Both the position numbers and the translations under genes were made by a program. Of a stretch of DNA of 64,000 nucleotides, positions 52,987-61,179 are shown in pieces. Where the stretch lies: NCBI RefSeq assembly GCF_934636665.1, contig NZ_CAKUAT010000003.1, forward strand, positions 85,275 through 149,274, given 5' to 3'. Position 1 is the first letter of the stretch, and every line of letters begins with the position of its first letter. Under the pieces are notes generated by a model, which ran no database searches, was not told the origin of the DNA, and saw only the letters and a list, made by a program, of their open reading frames with translations. The stretch is from an uncultured Senegalimassilia sp. (GTDB lineage: Bacteria > Actinomycetota > Coriobacteriia > Coriobacteriales > Eggerthellaceae).

Positions 52987-53361
52987 CTACGCCTCCTTCG
53001 CGCTATTTGCGTCAGGAGCGGTATTCGTTCGCTCTTGCGCGTCAGCCAATGCTTGATTTTGCACTAAGTTACGCACTTTCGCACGCAGCTGCGACACCTC
53101 GACGGTAGCGTAAAACTGACGGATGACCAGCACGGCGATCACATAAACGAACACGAAGTTCGCCGGACTCTCAATGCTGAATAGATCAGCGAAGAAAAAC
53201 GGGATCTGACGGAATACGCCCATAAGCACCAAACTGAGCGCGAACAGGAACCAAAACGTGGAATCGGCAATGGTGACTTCGGCCTTGCGGATTTTACGCA
53301 GAATCAACCCGAACGTCAGCAGGGCCCCAATAAGCAAGGTCGCAGAAAACAGCAGGCTCAC
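52987..53361 (-). CDS. DUF2304 membrane protein
   Basis: A 124-residue protein with three hydrophobic helices (about 5-22, 33-52 and 68-84) and a polar Gln/Asn/Ala tail. It matches the DUF2304 type, usually paired with a GT2 polyprenyl-phosphate glycosyltransferase. The start is GTG at 53361 and overlaps the GT2 stop as GTGA, with AGGAGG upstream. It probably supports the GT2 in the membrane. Confidence 0.85.
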   Translation of the reverse strand: MSLLFSATLLIGALLTFGLILRKIRKAEVTIADSTFWFLFALSLVLMGVFRQIPFFFADLFSIESPANFVFVYVIAVLVIRQFYATVEVSQLRAKVRNLVQNQALADAQERTNTAPDANSAKEA

Positions 53362-54056
53362 TTCTTCCTCCTAAACCACTGCACCAGCAAAATCGAAATG
53401 CTCATACGCAGCATGTACGCAACAGACTTAGTGAAATTCAGGTAACTTTCGCCAGCAACACGCTCGCGCATTTCGACCTGCATCTCCTCAACCTTATAAC
53501 CCCATCGCATCAAAAGCGAGATGGTGTCGGGTTCAGGACCGAAGTCAAGCTCGTTGGCAAACAGCGGAATCATCTGCTTGTCAAACAAACGCATACCCGA
53601 TGTAGGGTCCTGAATGCGCTTCCGTGTTGTCAGCATAATCATGGCGCTGATCAACACACTCCCGGCCATGCGCGCGGAAACGGGCTTCTTTTGCGTAGCG
53701 AACCGACTACCGATGACAATGTTCGCCTCGGCACGTTGAGCAACTTCAACCATCTCATCGATATAAGCCGCTGAGTGCTGACCGTCAGCATCAAATTGAA
53801 TAGCGTAGTCATAGCCGTGTTCGAGCGCATAACGCATGCCCGTCTGAAAAGCACCAGCCAGTCCTAAATTTACCGGAAGGTCAACGTAGTTATACCCTCG
53901 CTCTTTGCAGATATCGAGCGTCTGATCCTTTGAGCCATCATTGATAACCACATAATCGATGTCCGGAACGCAATTGCGTAAATCTTCAATAGTGGAGACA
54001 ATGTTGTCCTGCTCGTTATAGGCCGGGATAACGGCCAATATGCGATTTCGTCTCAT
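53358..54056 (-). CDS. Family 2 glycosyltransferase (dolichol/polyprenyl-phosphate sugar synthase-like)
   Basis: A 232-residue GT-A enzyme. The N-terminus AVIPAYNEQDNIVSTIEDL, VINDGSKDQT and QFDADGQH (DxD) are typical of DPM1-like transferases. QDPTSGMRLF resembles the later acceptor motif. It would charge a polyprenyl phosphate with a sugar. It is the first gene of the eight-gene minus operon. The ATG at 54056 is used; the longer frame to 54131 is not conserved. Confidence 0.9.
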   Translation of the reverse strand: MRRNRILAVIPAYNEQDNIVSTIEDLRNCVPDIDYVVINDGSKDQTLDICKERGYNYVDLPVNLGLAGAFQTGMRYALEHGYDYAIQFDADGQHSAAYIDEMVEVAQRAEANIVIGSRFATQKKPVSARMAGSVLISAMIMLTTRKRIQDPTSGMRLFDKQMIPLFANELDFGPEPDTISLLMRWGYKVEEMQVEMRERVAGESYLNFTKSVAYMLRMSISILLVQWFRRKK

Positions 54057-54323
54057 GAATCTTCGTGCATCCCATCTAGTGCGGCATCTTGGCGAATGCT
54101 CCTTAGCGGTCGACCGTATAGTATACCACACGCGTTTTTTCGCACCCTTGACCCATACACCTTAGGCACACGCAAGCGTTAACCGGTCAAACACGACACG
54201 GCGTCAATAAACAGCTGCCGAATGGAGAGGAGTTCTATCGCACCCGGAGCGAAATCTCCGCAATATCGAGCAATACGGTATCCTTATCCAAGCAAACAAC
54301 GCTCCGTCAATCAAAGGCATCGA

Positions 54324-55517
54324 ATGGTTCGCTATAACAATAAAGACGCAAACTCAACAAATACTTCGCTGTGCATATTCTCCGCGCTTTACGCCCCAAG
54401 CATGGGCGGAGTGGAGATGTACACGGAAAGCCTTGCGCGCGCTTTAGCCGACGCAGGCTGCAAGGTCACCATAGTAACCATGAACACCCACAATGCGAAA
54501 AGCTACGAACGCGATGGCAATGTAGAAATCATCCGCCTACCCGCGCTTAACGTTCTTGGTGGCCGCTACCCGTTACCGAAGCTCAACACCGAATATCGCG
54601 CAGCCATGGAACGTTTAATCAAATCACATCCGAACTACGTAGTGGTAAATACGCGCTTCTATCCGCTATCTCTTGCCGGCCTTTCTTTTGCGCAAAAGCT
54701 TGGCATCACCCCTGTGCTTATCGAGCACGGATCAGCGCACTTGGCAATGGGAGGCCGCGCAACTAATGCAATCGTCGAAGCGGTCGAGCACGCGATGACC
54801 ACCCTAGATAAGCTGCAGCATCCAACATGCTATGCAGTATCAAAGAAGGCCAGCGCTTGGCTTGACCATTTCGGCATCACATCAGCAGGAGAACTGCCCA
54901 ACGCAATCGATGCCGATCGATATGCGGCCAACGCATCCCAACGTGATTTTCGCGCAGAGCTGGGCATCCCCGCCGATGCGTTGCTTGTCGCATCGGCGGG
55001 CAGGCTGATTCCCGAGAAGGGGGTACTGCAGCTCGCTCAAGCTGCGCAAATGCTTGAGCAGCGCAACGTGAACGTGCAGATAGCCGTAGCAGGAGCCGGT
55101 CCGCTCGAAGACCAGCTAGCAGCTATGAGCATCCCCACCATTCACCTGCTCGGCAGGCTTAACCGTGCAGATCTTGCGGCATTGTTCACGCAAGCGGATG
55201 CATACTGCCTTCCATCACGATCCGAAGGCTTTGCGACCACATTGCTCGAGACGGCGGCATGTGGAACGCCGGCGATCGTCACAAACGTAGGCGGTACAGA
55301 CGAGCTTATCCCCAACGCAAACTACGGCACAATCATCAGCGACATGGAACCCGATAGCATTGCAGACGCATTGCAAAACGCGAGCAACAACCGCGAAACG
55401 CTCAAAGCCCAAGGCATGGCGGTAGGCAACCGCGTCCGAGAAATCTGCTCTTGGAAACGAACCGCAGAGCTGACATTGGCGGCGTGCAAGGCCGCACAGG
55501 ACAGCAAAAGGCGTTAG
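54324..55517 (+). CDS. Glycosyltransferase family 4 protein
   Basis: A 397-residue GT-B enzyme. APSMGGVEMYTESLARALADAG is the N-terminal GT4 signature and PSRSEGFATTLLETAACGTPAIVTNVGG has the donor-binding EX7E. AAAGG precedes the ATG at 54324. It is divergent from the minus operon and followed by a hairpin shared with the convergent membrane-protein gene. Confidence 0.92.
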   Translation: MVRYNNKDANSTNTSLCIFSALYAPSMGGVEMYTESLARALADAGCKVTIVTMNTHNAKSYERDGNVEIIRLPALNVLGGRYPLPKLNTEYRAAMERLIKSHPNYVVVNTRFYPLSLAGLSFAQKLGITPVLIEHGSAHLAMGGRATNAIVEAVEHAMTTLDKLQHPTCYAVSKKASAWLDHFGITSAGELPNAIDADRYAANASQRDFRAELGIPADALLVASAGRLIPEKGVLQLAQAAQMLEQRNVNVQIAVAGAGPLEDQLAAMSIPTIHLLGRLNRADLAALFTQADAYCLPSRSEGFATTLLETAACGTPAIVTNVGGTDELIPNANYGTIISDMEPDSIADALQNASNNRETLKAQGMAVGNRVREICSWKRTAELTLAACKAAQDSKRR

Positions 55518-55541
55518 GAAACCGAAGTTCCCCAACGCCTT
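55508..55541. terminator. Bidirectional hairpin overlapping the GT4 stop codon
   Basis: AAGGCGTT at 55508-55515 pairs with AACGCCTT at 55534-55541. It overlaps the end of the GT4 gene and precedes the end of the convergent membrane-protein gene. Confidence 0.65.
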
Positions 55542-55574
55542 GATATCAAGTCGAGCCTGAAAGACAAACGCTAG

Positions 55575-57647
55575 CTAACCCTCCACCGCGGTTATCTTGT
55601 ACAAACGCATATCGCCTTCCGCAAGAACAACCTCAAATCCCGGAGTGTCATCACGTATCGAGTCAATGCCGCGCCACTGCTCTCCCTCTCCGTAGGTAAA
55701 CAAATGAGGACTCACAACGTATGGTTCCCCTTGGTCGAGCTGCAGGACATATTGCCCATCGATTGCGGACACCGCTTTCTGAACGTCTTCCCTGGTGGCA
55801 ATCTCGCAGAGATTATCGCGGATTATTCGACTCTCCATCGTTTCCCTAGGAACGTCGTAGTCGCGTGTATGCCTGAAATAGGTTCGCAAATCATCTGCGG
55901 CAAACGCAAAAGCCGACCCGTCATCCGGAACGTTGATAATCAGGGCATCAGACGGCACCGCATGCTTGACTTCCTGGACAAACGCCTGCTCGGCATCATC
56001 GTACACAGAAGCAACCGATGCTCTGGTATGCAGATCGCTCAGCACCGATCTAAACGCAATGGCTCCAGTTTGCGACCCTGGAGCAGGTATTCCCGGAAAC
56101 GTCGAACCTAGCACCGCAAACAGCGCAAGGCAGGCAGCAATAACCGCTGACACAGGAAACGAGACTGCACCTTTTCGCGCTTTTTCGACAAGCAGGATGG
56201 CCCCGCGCCAGCATGCATACAGACCCATTGCCGCTAAAAAGATACCGATCAACGACGCCATAGCACCGCAGCGCCACGGATCGGTATACCAAAAGCCGCC
56301 AAATATGTGCTTCAACGGGCCATCGGAGTATCCGTTCACCACAAAAATCAAGCACGCAAACGCATACGAAAACGACAGCCAAAGATACCTACGGTGCCAA
56401 AAGGTCCAAGCGGCCCCGACAATGATGAGTCCAGCCAAGACGATCTGAGACCCTTCGGCCATGAACCCTACGACCAAGGCATCTTCAAAAGCCTCCAACC
56501 TATCTGCATAGGGAAGCCAGGTATGCTGAACAACAGAAGCCAAAAAAGGAGCGTTATAGCATGCCATCCAAATTGCATATATGGCAGCAAGAGCAATTGT
56601 GCCGAACAAGATGCGCATAGCAACGCAGGATTTCCCCTTGCACCTCATCGACAGCGGAATACGCGATACCTGCCAGATGCAGAAGGGCGCAAGCAACACG
56701 GCAAGCGTGAACACAGCATTCGGCTGAGCCAAGGCAAGTGACATCAATGCAAAGAAGAAGAAGACAAGGCCGATGCGCTGCTTACGGGAGCAACCAGGCT
56801 GAAACATCAGCAAAAACGTAGCTGCGGCCGCAGGAATAAGGCAAAATGCCGACATGTTCGGATACAACGGCCCAAAGAAAAGGAGCATCCAAGGAAACCC
56901 TGCAAACAGCAGCGTGCAGAATGCGCCAAAAGGAATGGCAGCCTTTCGGTCATCGAACATCACACGCATAAAAGCAAACGAACCAGCCGGGAGAACAAGC
57001 GCCGCAAAGACGAAGTTTGCAACGTTTTCCGCAAAAGCAGTTGTGACTCCCATAGAAGTGACTGCTAATGCAGCTACCGAATACCATGCGGTCGGGTAAA
57101 AACCGCCGCCAGGCAAAGGATTGATGGCGGCATCGCTAGCTGACGAATACAACGACGAAGCAAATGGCGACCAAACCCCCGAGTTGACAAAGCTTTGAAT
57201 AGTTCCTAGGTGGCTAATATTGTCGAATTGCTGCGCATATGAATAAGGGGACCCTAGATACCACACGAACAAACCGCCAGCAAACACGCACGCAAACGCA
57301 ATATAGCCAAGAAGGCATGCACTATCAAACGATAGCCTGCCACCAAGCGCCGTCCCATGATCCGACAGGGAAAATGAGACAGGATGCTTCCGCTTGAGAC
57401 CGAAACGCAGAATCGCAAAAATAATCGCAGCTAAAGCAAGCAGCGGACCCGCCTGCGACGCCCAGCAAGACCAAACACCGAGCTTCTCGTATGCCAAACC
57501 AACCAGTACGTATGCGGCCACACCCAAAAGCGGAGCCAGCGAGAACGCAAGACAACGCGACACGCCGAATCCGCGCAGCATAAGAAACCCTGGGCCGAAC
57601 AACGATATCGCGACTATGGCAGTCGTCAGACAAAACAAACCCCACAT
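55575..57647 (-). CDS. Large polytopic membrane protein (DUF6541-like)
   Basis: A 690-residue protein with about 14-16 membrane helices and a final extracytoplasmic domain of about 150 residues. The N-terminus MWGLFCLTTAIVAISLFGPGFLMLRGFG and length suit the DUF6541-like membrane proteins common in Actinobacteria, though this assignment is tentative. Such proteins are often near GTs and may be GT-C transferases. AAGGAAGG precedes the ATG at 57647. Confidence 0.78.
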   Translation of the reverse strand: MWGLFCLTTAIVAISLFGPGFLMLRGFGVSRCLAFSLAPLLGVAAYVLVGLAYEKLGVWSCWASQAGPLLALAAIIFAILRFGLKRKHPVSFSLSDHGTALGGRLSFDSACLLGYIAFACVFAGGLFVWYLGSPYSYAQQFDNISHLGTIQSFVNSGVWSPFASSLYSSASDAAINPLPGGGFYPTAWYSVAALAVTSMGVTTAFAENVANFVFAALVLPAGSFAFMRVMFDDRKAAIPFGAFCTLLFAGFPWMLLFFGPLYPNMSAFCLIPAAAATFLLMFQPGCSRKQRIGLVFFFFALMSLALAQPNAVFTLAVLLAPFCIWQVSRIPLSMRCKGKSCVAMRILFGTIALAAIYAIWMACYNAPFLASVVQHTWLPYADRLEAFEDALVVGFMAEGSQIVLAGLIIVGAAWTFWHRRYLWLSFSYAFACLIFVVNGYSDGPLKHIFGGFWYTDPWRCGAMASLIGIFLAAMGLYACWRGAILLVEKARKGAVSFPVSAVIAACLALFAVLGSTFPGIPAPGSQTGAIAFRSVLSDLHTRASVASVYDDAEQAFVQEVKHAVPSDALIINVPDDGSAFAFAADDLRTYFRHTRDYDVPRETMESRIIRDNLCEIATREDVQKAVSAIDGQYVLQLDQGEPYVVSPHLFTYGEGEQWRGIDSIRDDTPGFEVVLAEGDMRLYKITAVEG

Positions 57648-57680
57648 GGGAGGCACCTTCCTTATGGTATTTAGCAATAT

Positions 57681-57713
57681 CAAACTATTTTACGTTATGA
57701 TTTGAACAGTTTG
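57681..57713. promoter_or_regulatory. Inverted repeat in a divergent promoter region
   Basis: CAAACTATT at 57681-57689 and AACAGTTTG at 57705-57713 share outer arms CAAACT/AGTTTG. They lie between two divergent glycan genes, next to AT-rich -10-like sequence (TATGAT plus strand, TAAAAT minus strand). It could be an operator, but only six outer bases pair perfectly. Confidence 0.35.
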
Positions 57714-57767
57714 GCAAAATAACGGCGCAGCTTACAGCACAGGCGCCAGATCAACCAAAGGACGAAC

Positions 57768-58877
57768 ATGAGCGAATCGCTTGTATCGATAATCGTGCCG
57801 ATTTACAACGCAGGCCCCTATCTGGAGCAATGCCTGGACAGCATCGTCGGGCAAACGTACGACAACCTGGAAATCATCTTGCTCAACGATGGCAGCACCG
57901 ACAATTCGCTTTCCATCATGCAACGCTATGCCGCCAACGATAACCGTATCAAAATCATCGATAAGCAGAATCAAGGTTATGGCGCCACGTGCAATCGAGG
58001 CCTAACCGAAGCTACTGGCACCTGGATCTCCATTGTGGAACCTGACGACTGGATCGAACCTGGCATGTATTCCGACATGCTTGCCTTTGAGAGCGGTTTT
58101 GCTCAAGCAGGGACGCCGCTCGACATCGTGAAAACACCGTATTGGCGCATCTGGATGCCCGACACCAAACAGCAGCGCAAGCTGAACTGCAGCTACAAAA
58201 ACCGCATCCATCCTGCAAAGCAGCCTTTTGCTATTGCCGATGCAGCGCACCTGCTGTGCCATCATCCATCTATCTGGTCTGCCATCTATCGCAAATCATT
58301 CTTGGACGATCATGGCATTCGCTTTAAAGAGATTCCTGGTGCTGGCTGGGCCGACAATCCATTCCTGGTTGAAACGCTGTGTCAAACAGACCGTATCGGC
58401 TACTTCGACACCGCATATTACTGCTATCGCGAGGAAACACCGGAAAAATCGAAGAACTTCGCCCACACGAACACTTTGCTGCCACTTGAGCGTTGGAACG
58501 ATATGATGGATGTTCTCGAGCGGTTGAACGTCACTGACGAACGCATTCTGCGAGCTCACAACAGCCGCGGATTCACCTACCTGTCCGGCATCATCGAAGA
58601 GGTCGACCTGGCCCACGATGACGTTCGCGCGGCCGCAAAGCACATGTTCGAGCGTATGGATGCAAACCTGGTGTTTACCGACAACGAGGTCTCACCGGGC
58701 ATGAAGCGCCTTTACGCAAATCTGAGAGGCATCCCCTGCCCGAAAATCAATCCGCTTCCTCACATGAAAGGCTTGCTGGGGCAAGGTATTTACAATCTGA
58801 AAAACACCGGAGTAACCAACACACTTCTTGCCACGAAGAACTACCTAACAAAACGAAATCGACGTGAGGGAAAATAA
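57768..58877 (+). CDS. Glycosyltransferase family 2 protein
   Basis: A 369-residue GT-A enzyme with VSIIVPIYNAGPYLEQCLDSI, LLNDGSTDNS and the metal-binding VEPDDW. The C-terminal part has aromatic and basic residues typical of wall-glycan GT2 proteins. AAAGGA precedes the ATG. Its stop codon lies only five bases before the left end of the inserted IS1182-like element, so the gene itself is intact. Confidence 0.92.
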   Translation: MSESLVSIIVPIYNAGPYLEQCLDSIVGQTYDNLEIILLNDGSTDNSLSIMQRYAANDNRIKIIDKQNQGYGATCNRGLTEATGTWISIVEPDDWIEPGMYSDMLAFESGFAQAGTPLDIVKTPYWRIWMPDTKQQRKLNCSYKNRIHPAKQPFAIADAAHLLCHHPSIWSAIYRKSFLDDHGIRFKEIPGAGWADNPFLVETLCQTDRIGYFDTAYYCYREETPEKSKNFAHTNTLLPLERWNDMMDVLERLNVTDERILRAHNSRGFTYLSGIIEEVDLAHDDVRAAAKHMFERMDANLVFTDNEVSPGMKRLYANLRGIPCPKINPLPHMKGLLGQGIYNLKNTGVTNTLLATKNYLTKRNRREGK

Positions 58878-58884
58878 AGTCAAT

Positions 58885-58918
58885 GGGGCTGTATCAAAAG
58901 TGATTTTGGTACAGCCCC
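58885..58918 (+). terminator. Hairpin at the left IS end
   Basis: GGGGCTGTA and TACAGCCCC pair around a 16-base loop and are followed by TTTCTT on the plus strand. It can terminate the GT2 transcript and coincides with the IS inverted repeat. Confidence 0.7.
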
Positions 58919-58990
58919 TTTCTTGTGCCCAAGATCCCGAGGCCGCGCCGGCCGCCGCGAAGCGATAAGAAGAAAAAAGAGGGGGCGGTC

Positions 58991-59529
58991 CTACGCCGTG
59001 GCCCCCGGCGCCTTCCTCGACTCTGCGAGGAAGAGCTTCCGTATGTTGTGGCCGGTGGCGACCAGCCTCCACTCGAGCGTCACCTTCTCGAGGCCCCTCA
59101 GCGTGAACCTCCTGAACCCGAGGTTCCGCTTGATGTCGCCGAACACGGTCTCCACGTCGACGGAGCGCCTTTTCCTCAGGGCGGACCCGGCCTCGGTGCG
59201 CAGCATCTCGCTTGCGCGCCTCCTGTACTCGTTCAGGGTCGGGTTCACCTGAATCTGCCTAGGCGCGTCCGGGTCCTCCGACTTCGAGCACCTCTCCCTG
59301 CGCGTGCATCCCGAGCAGTCCGCGCATTCGTACACCCGCACCGTGCTCTCGTAGCCCAGCTCCGACACCCGCGAGAACTCCCTGGTGAGGCCGAGCGTGC
59401 GGCCCTCCGGGCAGGTGTACGCGTCGTCGGCCTCGTCGTATTCCCAGTTGGCGACCCTCATCTCGTCCTCGCGCCACTTCCTGTTGCGGCACTCGCGGAA
59501 GAACTCGGCGTGCTTGACGTAGGTGAATC
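58991..59529 (-). pseudogene. C-terminal fragment of an IS1182 family transposase
   Basis: About 180 residues matching the transposase end: YVKHAEFFRECRNRK, the zinc-type cysteines in VYECADCSGCTRRERC, then RKRRSVDVETVFGDIKRNLGFRRF and the LEKVTLEWRLVATGHN ending. The open frame is joined upstream to IS3 end sequence (FRFRF repeats) rather than to its own N-terminus. It is not functional alone. Confidence 0.85.
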
Positions 59530-59564
59530 TGAATCTGAATCTACCCCGATTCCATTGACACCTT

Positions 59565-60443
59565 TTACGCCGCCCTTGGGCGGCCTTCGCCATCCGGCCA
59601 ATTGGCCTCTTCGAACTCGGCCGGGCTCATGTAGCCCAGCGCCGAATGGGTCCTCGCGCGGTTGTACACCACCTCGATGTACTCGAAGATGTCGAGCGCG
59701 GCCTCGTCGCGCGTGGCGTAGACCCGCGCGTGCACGCACTCCGACTTCACGATGCCCATGAGCGACTCCATGGCGGCGTTGTCCCACGGCGAGGATATCG
59801 AGCCCATCGACGGGCGGATTCCGTGCTCGCGCATGGTCTTGGACAGCAGCAGCGACACGTATTGGGCCCCGTGATCCGAGTGATGCACGCATCCCTTGGG
59901 ATTGTTTCGCCTGGCCAGCGCCATCTTCAGCGCCTCGTCGGCGAGCTCCGCCGTAATGCTCGGGCCCATGGCCCAGCCGACGATCCGCCTCGACCATATG
60001 TCCATCACCAGCGCCAAATACAGCCAGCCCTGCCGGGTCTTCACATAGGTGATGTCGGCGAACCACGCCATGTTGGGGCCGTCGGCGCTGAACTTGCGCT
60101 TGACCAGGTCTTCGGCCGATTCGCGCTTGGCGGCGCGCTTCTCGCCCGAGGGGCGCTTGGCGCACGCGCGCGTAACGCCGCGCCATCCGCGTTCGCGCAT
60201 GATGCGCGCCACGCGCTTCATCGACGTGCGCACGCCCATGCGCCTCAGCGCGAAGAACGCCTTCGGCGCGCCGTATATGCCGCGCACCTCAGCCCTGACC
60301 TGGGAAATCAATTCAGCGAGCTCCTCGTCGCGCATCGCGTGCGCGCTCAGCGGGCGACTCTTCCAGGCGTAGTAGCCCTGACGGGTCACCTTGAGCGCGG
60401 CGCACATCTCCGAGACCGGCCACCTGCCCTCGTTGAAGAACAC
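59565..60443 (-). CDS. IS3 element 1 transposase orfB
   Basis: About 292 residues with the DDE integrase core: WFADITYV (first D), VHHSDHGAQY (second D) and NAAMESLMGIVKSE (E). GWAMGPSITAEL and YNRARTHSALGYMSPAEFE are also typical. The orfB frame extends upstream past this GTG to meet orfA by -1 frameshifting, giving an OrfAB of about 398 residues. Confidence 0.93.
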   Translation of the reverse strand: MFFNEGRWPVSEMCAALKVTRQGYYAWKSRPLSAHAMRDEELAELISQVRAEVRGIYGAPKAFFALRRMGVRTSMKRVARIMRERGWRGVTRACAKRPSGEKRAAKRESAEDLVKRKFSADGPNMAWFADITYVKTRQGWLYLALVMDIWSRRIVGWAMGPSITAELADEALKMALARRNNPKGCVHHSDHGAQYVSLLLSKTMREHGIRPSMGSISSPWDNAAMESLMGIVKSECVHARVYATRDEAALDIFEYIEVVYNRARTHSALGYMSPAEFEEANWPDGEGRPRAA

Positions 60444-60475
60444 GAACTCGAACTTCGCCCTCTTCGCCGACCCTC

Positions 60476-60763
60476 CTACAGCTGCCTGCTGGCGAAGAAG
60501 GCGCTCGCTTTTAAAAGTATCTCGTTCTCCCTCTTCAGCCGCTCGTTCTCACGCTTGAGCCTGCGCAGGTCCTCGGCCATCTGGAACGAGTTGTCGGCCG
60601 CCCCGCAATCGGCCGCGTCGGCCTTCTTGACCCAGTCGGACAGGCTTCCGGCGTCGCAGCCCAGCCCGCGCGCCACCTCCGCGTAGGTCGTCCCAGACTT
60701 CTTGTAAAGCTCCACGGCCTTCTGCTTAAACTCTGCCGTGTACCTTGGCGATGGGGCTCCCAT
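60476..60763 (-). CDS. IS3 element 1 orfA with programmed -1 frameshift site
   Basis: A 95-residue helix-turn-helix and leucine-zipper protein (KQKAVELYKKSGTTYAEVARGLG; RRLKRENERLKRENEILLKA). Codons 84-85 lie in the slippery heptamer T TTA AAA (60509-60515). Slipping by -1 reads into the orfB frame, bypassing the orfA stop. No ribosome-binding site was assigned for orfB, consistent with fusion production. Confidence 0.92.
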   Translation of the reverse strand: MGAPSPRYTAEFKQKAVELYKKSGTTYAEVARGLGCDAGSLSDWVKKADAADCGAADNSFQMAEDLRRLKRENERLKRENEILLKASAFFASRQL

Positions 60764-60841
60764 ATCTGCCTCCTATCCTCCGTTGCCCGCATCATGCGAA
60801 ACGGAAATCGACTTGTCAACGGGAATGGGGCAGATTCAGAT

Positions 60842-61135
60842 TCACATGCCGGTGAGCCACATGAGGTTCACGTTCTCGCGGGTGGCCGCCGCGATCTTGC
60901 GGCTGGAGTAGATGCCGCTGGCGTAGCAGAACAGGACGACCTTGAGCATCATCGACGGGTCGTGGGCCGAGGCGCCGCCGCCGGGGTAGGCGGACTCCAA
61001 GACCGAGCGGTCCATGCCGTCCACGATCGAGTCCACCACGCGCACGAGCGCGCCCTCGGGAATGAGCTCCTCGACTGAGGGCGGGAAGAGCATGGGCTGG
61101 TGCTGCATGCAGGGCTTGAACTTCGGGTTCGCCAT
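60842..61135 (-). pseudogene. N-terminal fragment of an IS1182 family transposase
   Basis: 97 residues ending in ENVNLMWLTGM, where the IS3 end supplies a TGA stop. KFKPCMQHQPMLFPPSVEELIPEGALVRVV and MMLKVVLFCYASGIYSSRKIA are the normal N-terminus of IS1182 transposases, and AGGAGG precedes the ATG. The expected central part, with much of the catalytic core, is missing between this fragment and the C-terminal piece. Confidence 0.88.
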
Positions 61136-61179
61136 CTGTCCTCCTGACCCGGGAAACTGATGGCTATATTCTATGGTAC

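Larger units (their letters stand above)
59530..60844 (-). mobile_element. IS3-family element 1
   Basis: A 1315-bp element. The ends share TGAATCTGAATCT then A/G CCCC, and the 25-bp inner repeats (59536-59560 and 60814-60838) agree at 20 positions. It carries orfA and orfB in -1 frame relation. It lies inside the remnant IS1182 transposase gene. An extra TGAATC copy flanks the left end. Confidence 0.85.

Noticed and set aside
54066..54131. Upstream extension of the GT2 gene to 54131
   Set aside because: The extension is not GT2-like, and the conserved start RRNRILAVIPAYNE begins at the ATG at 54056.
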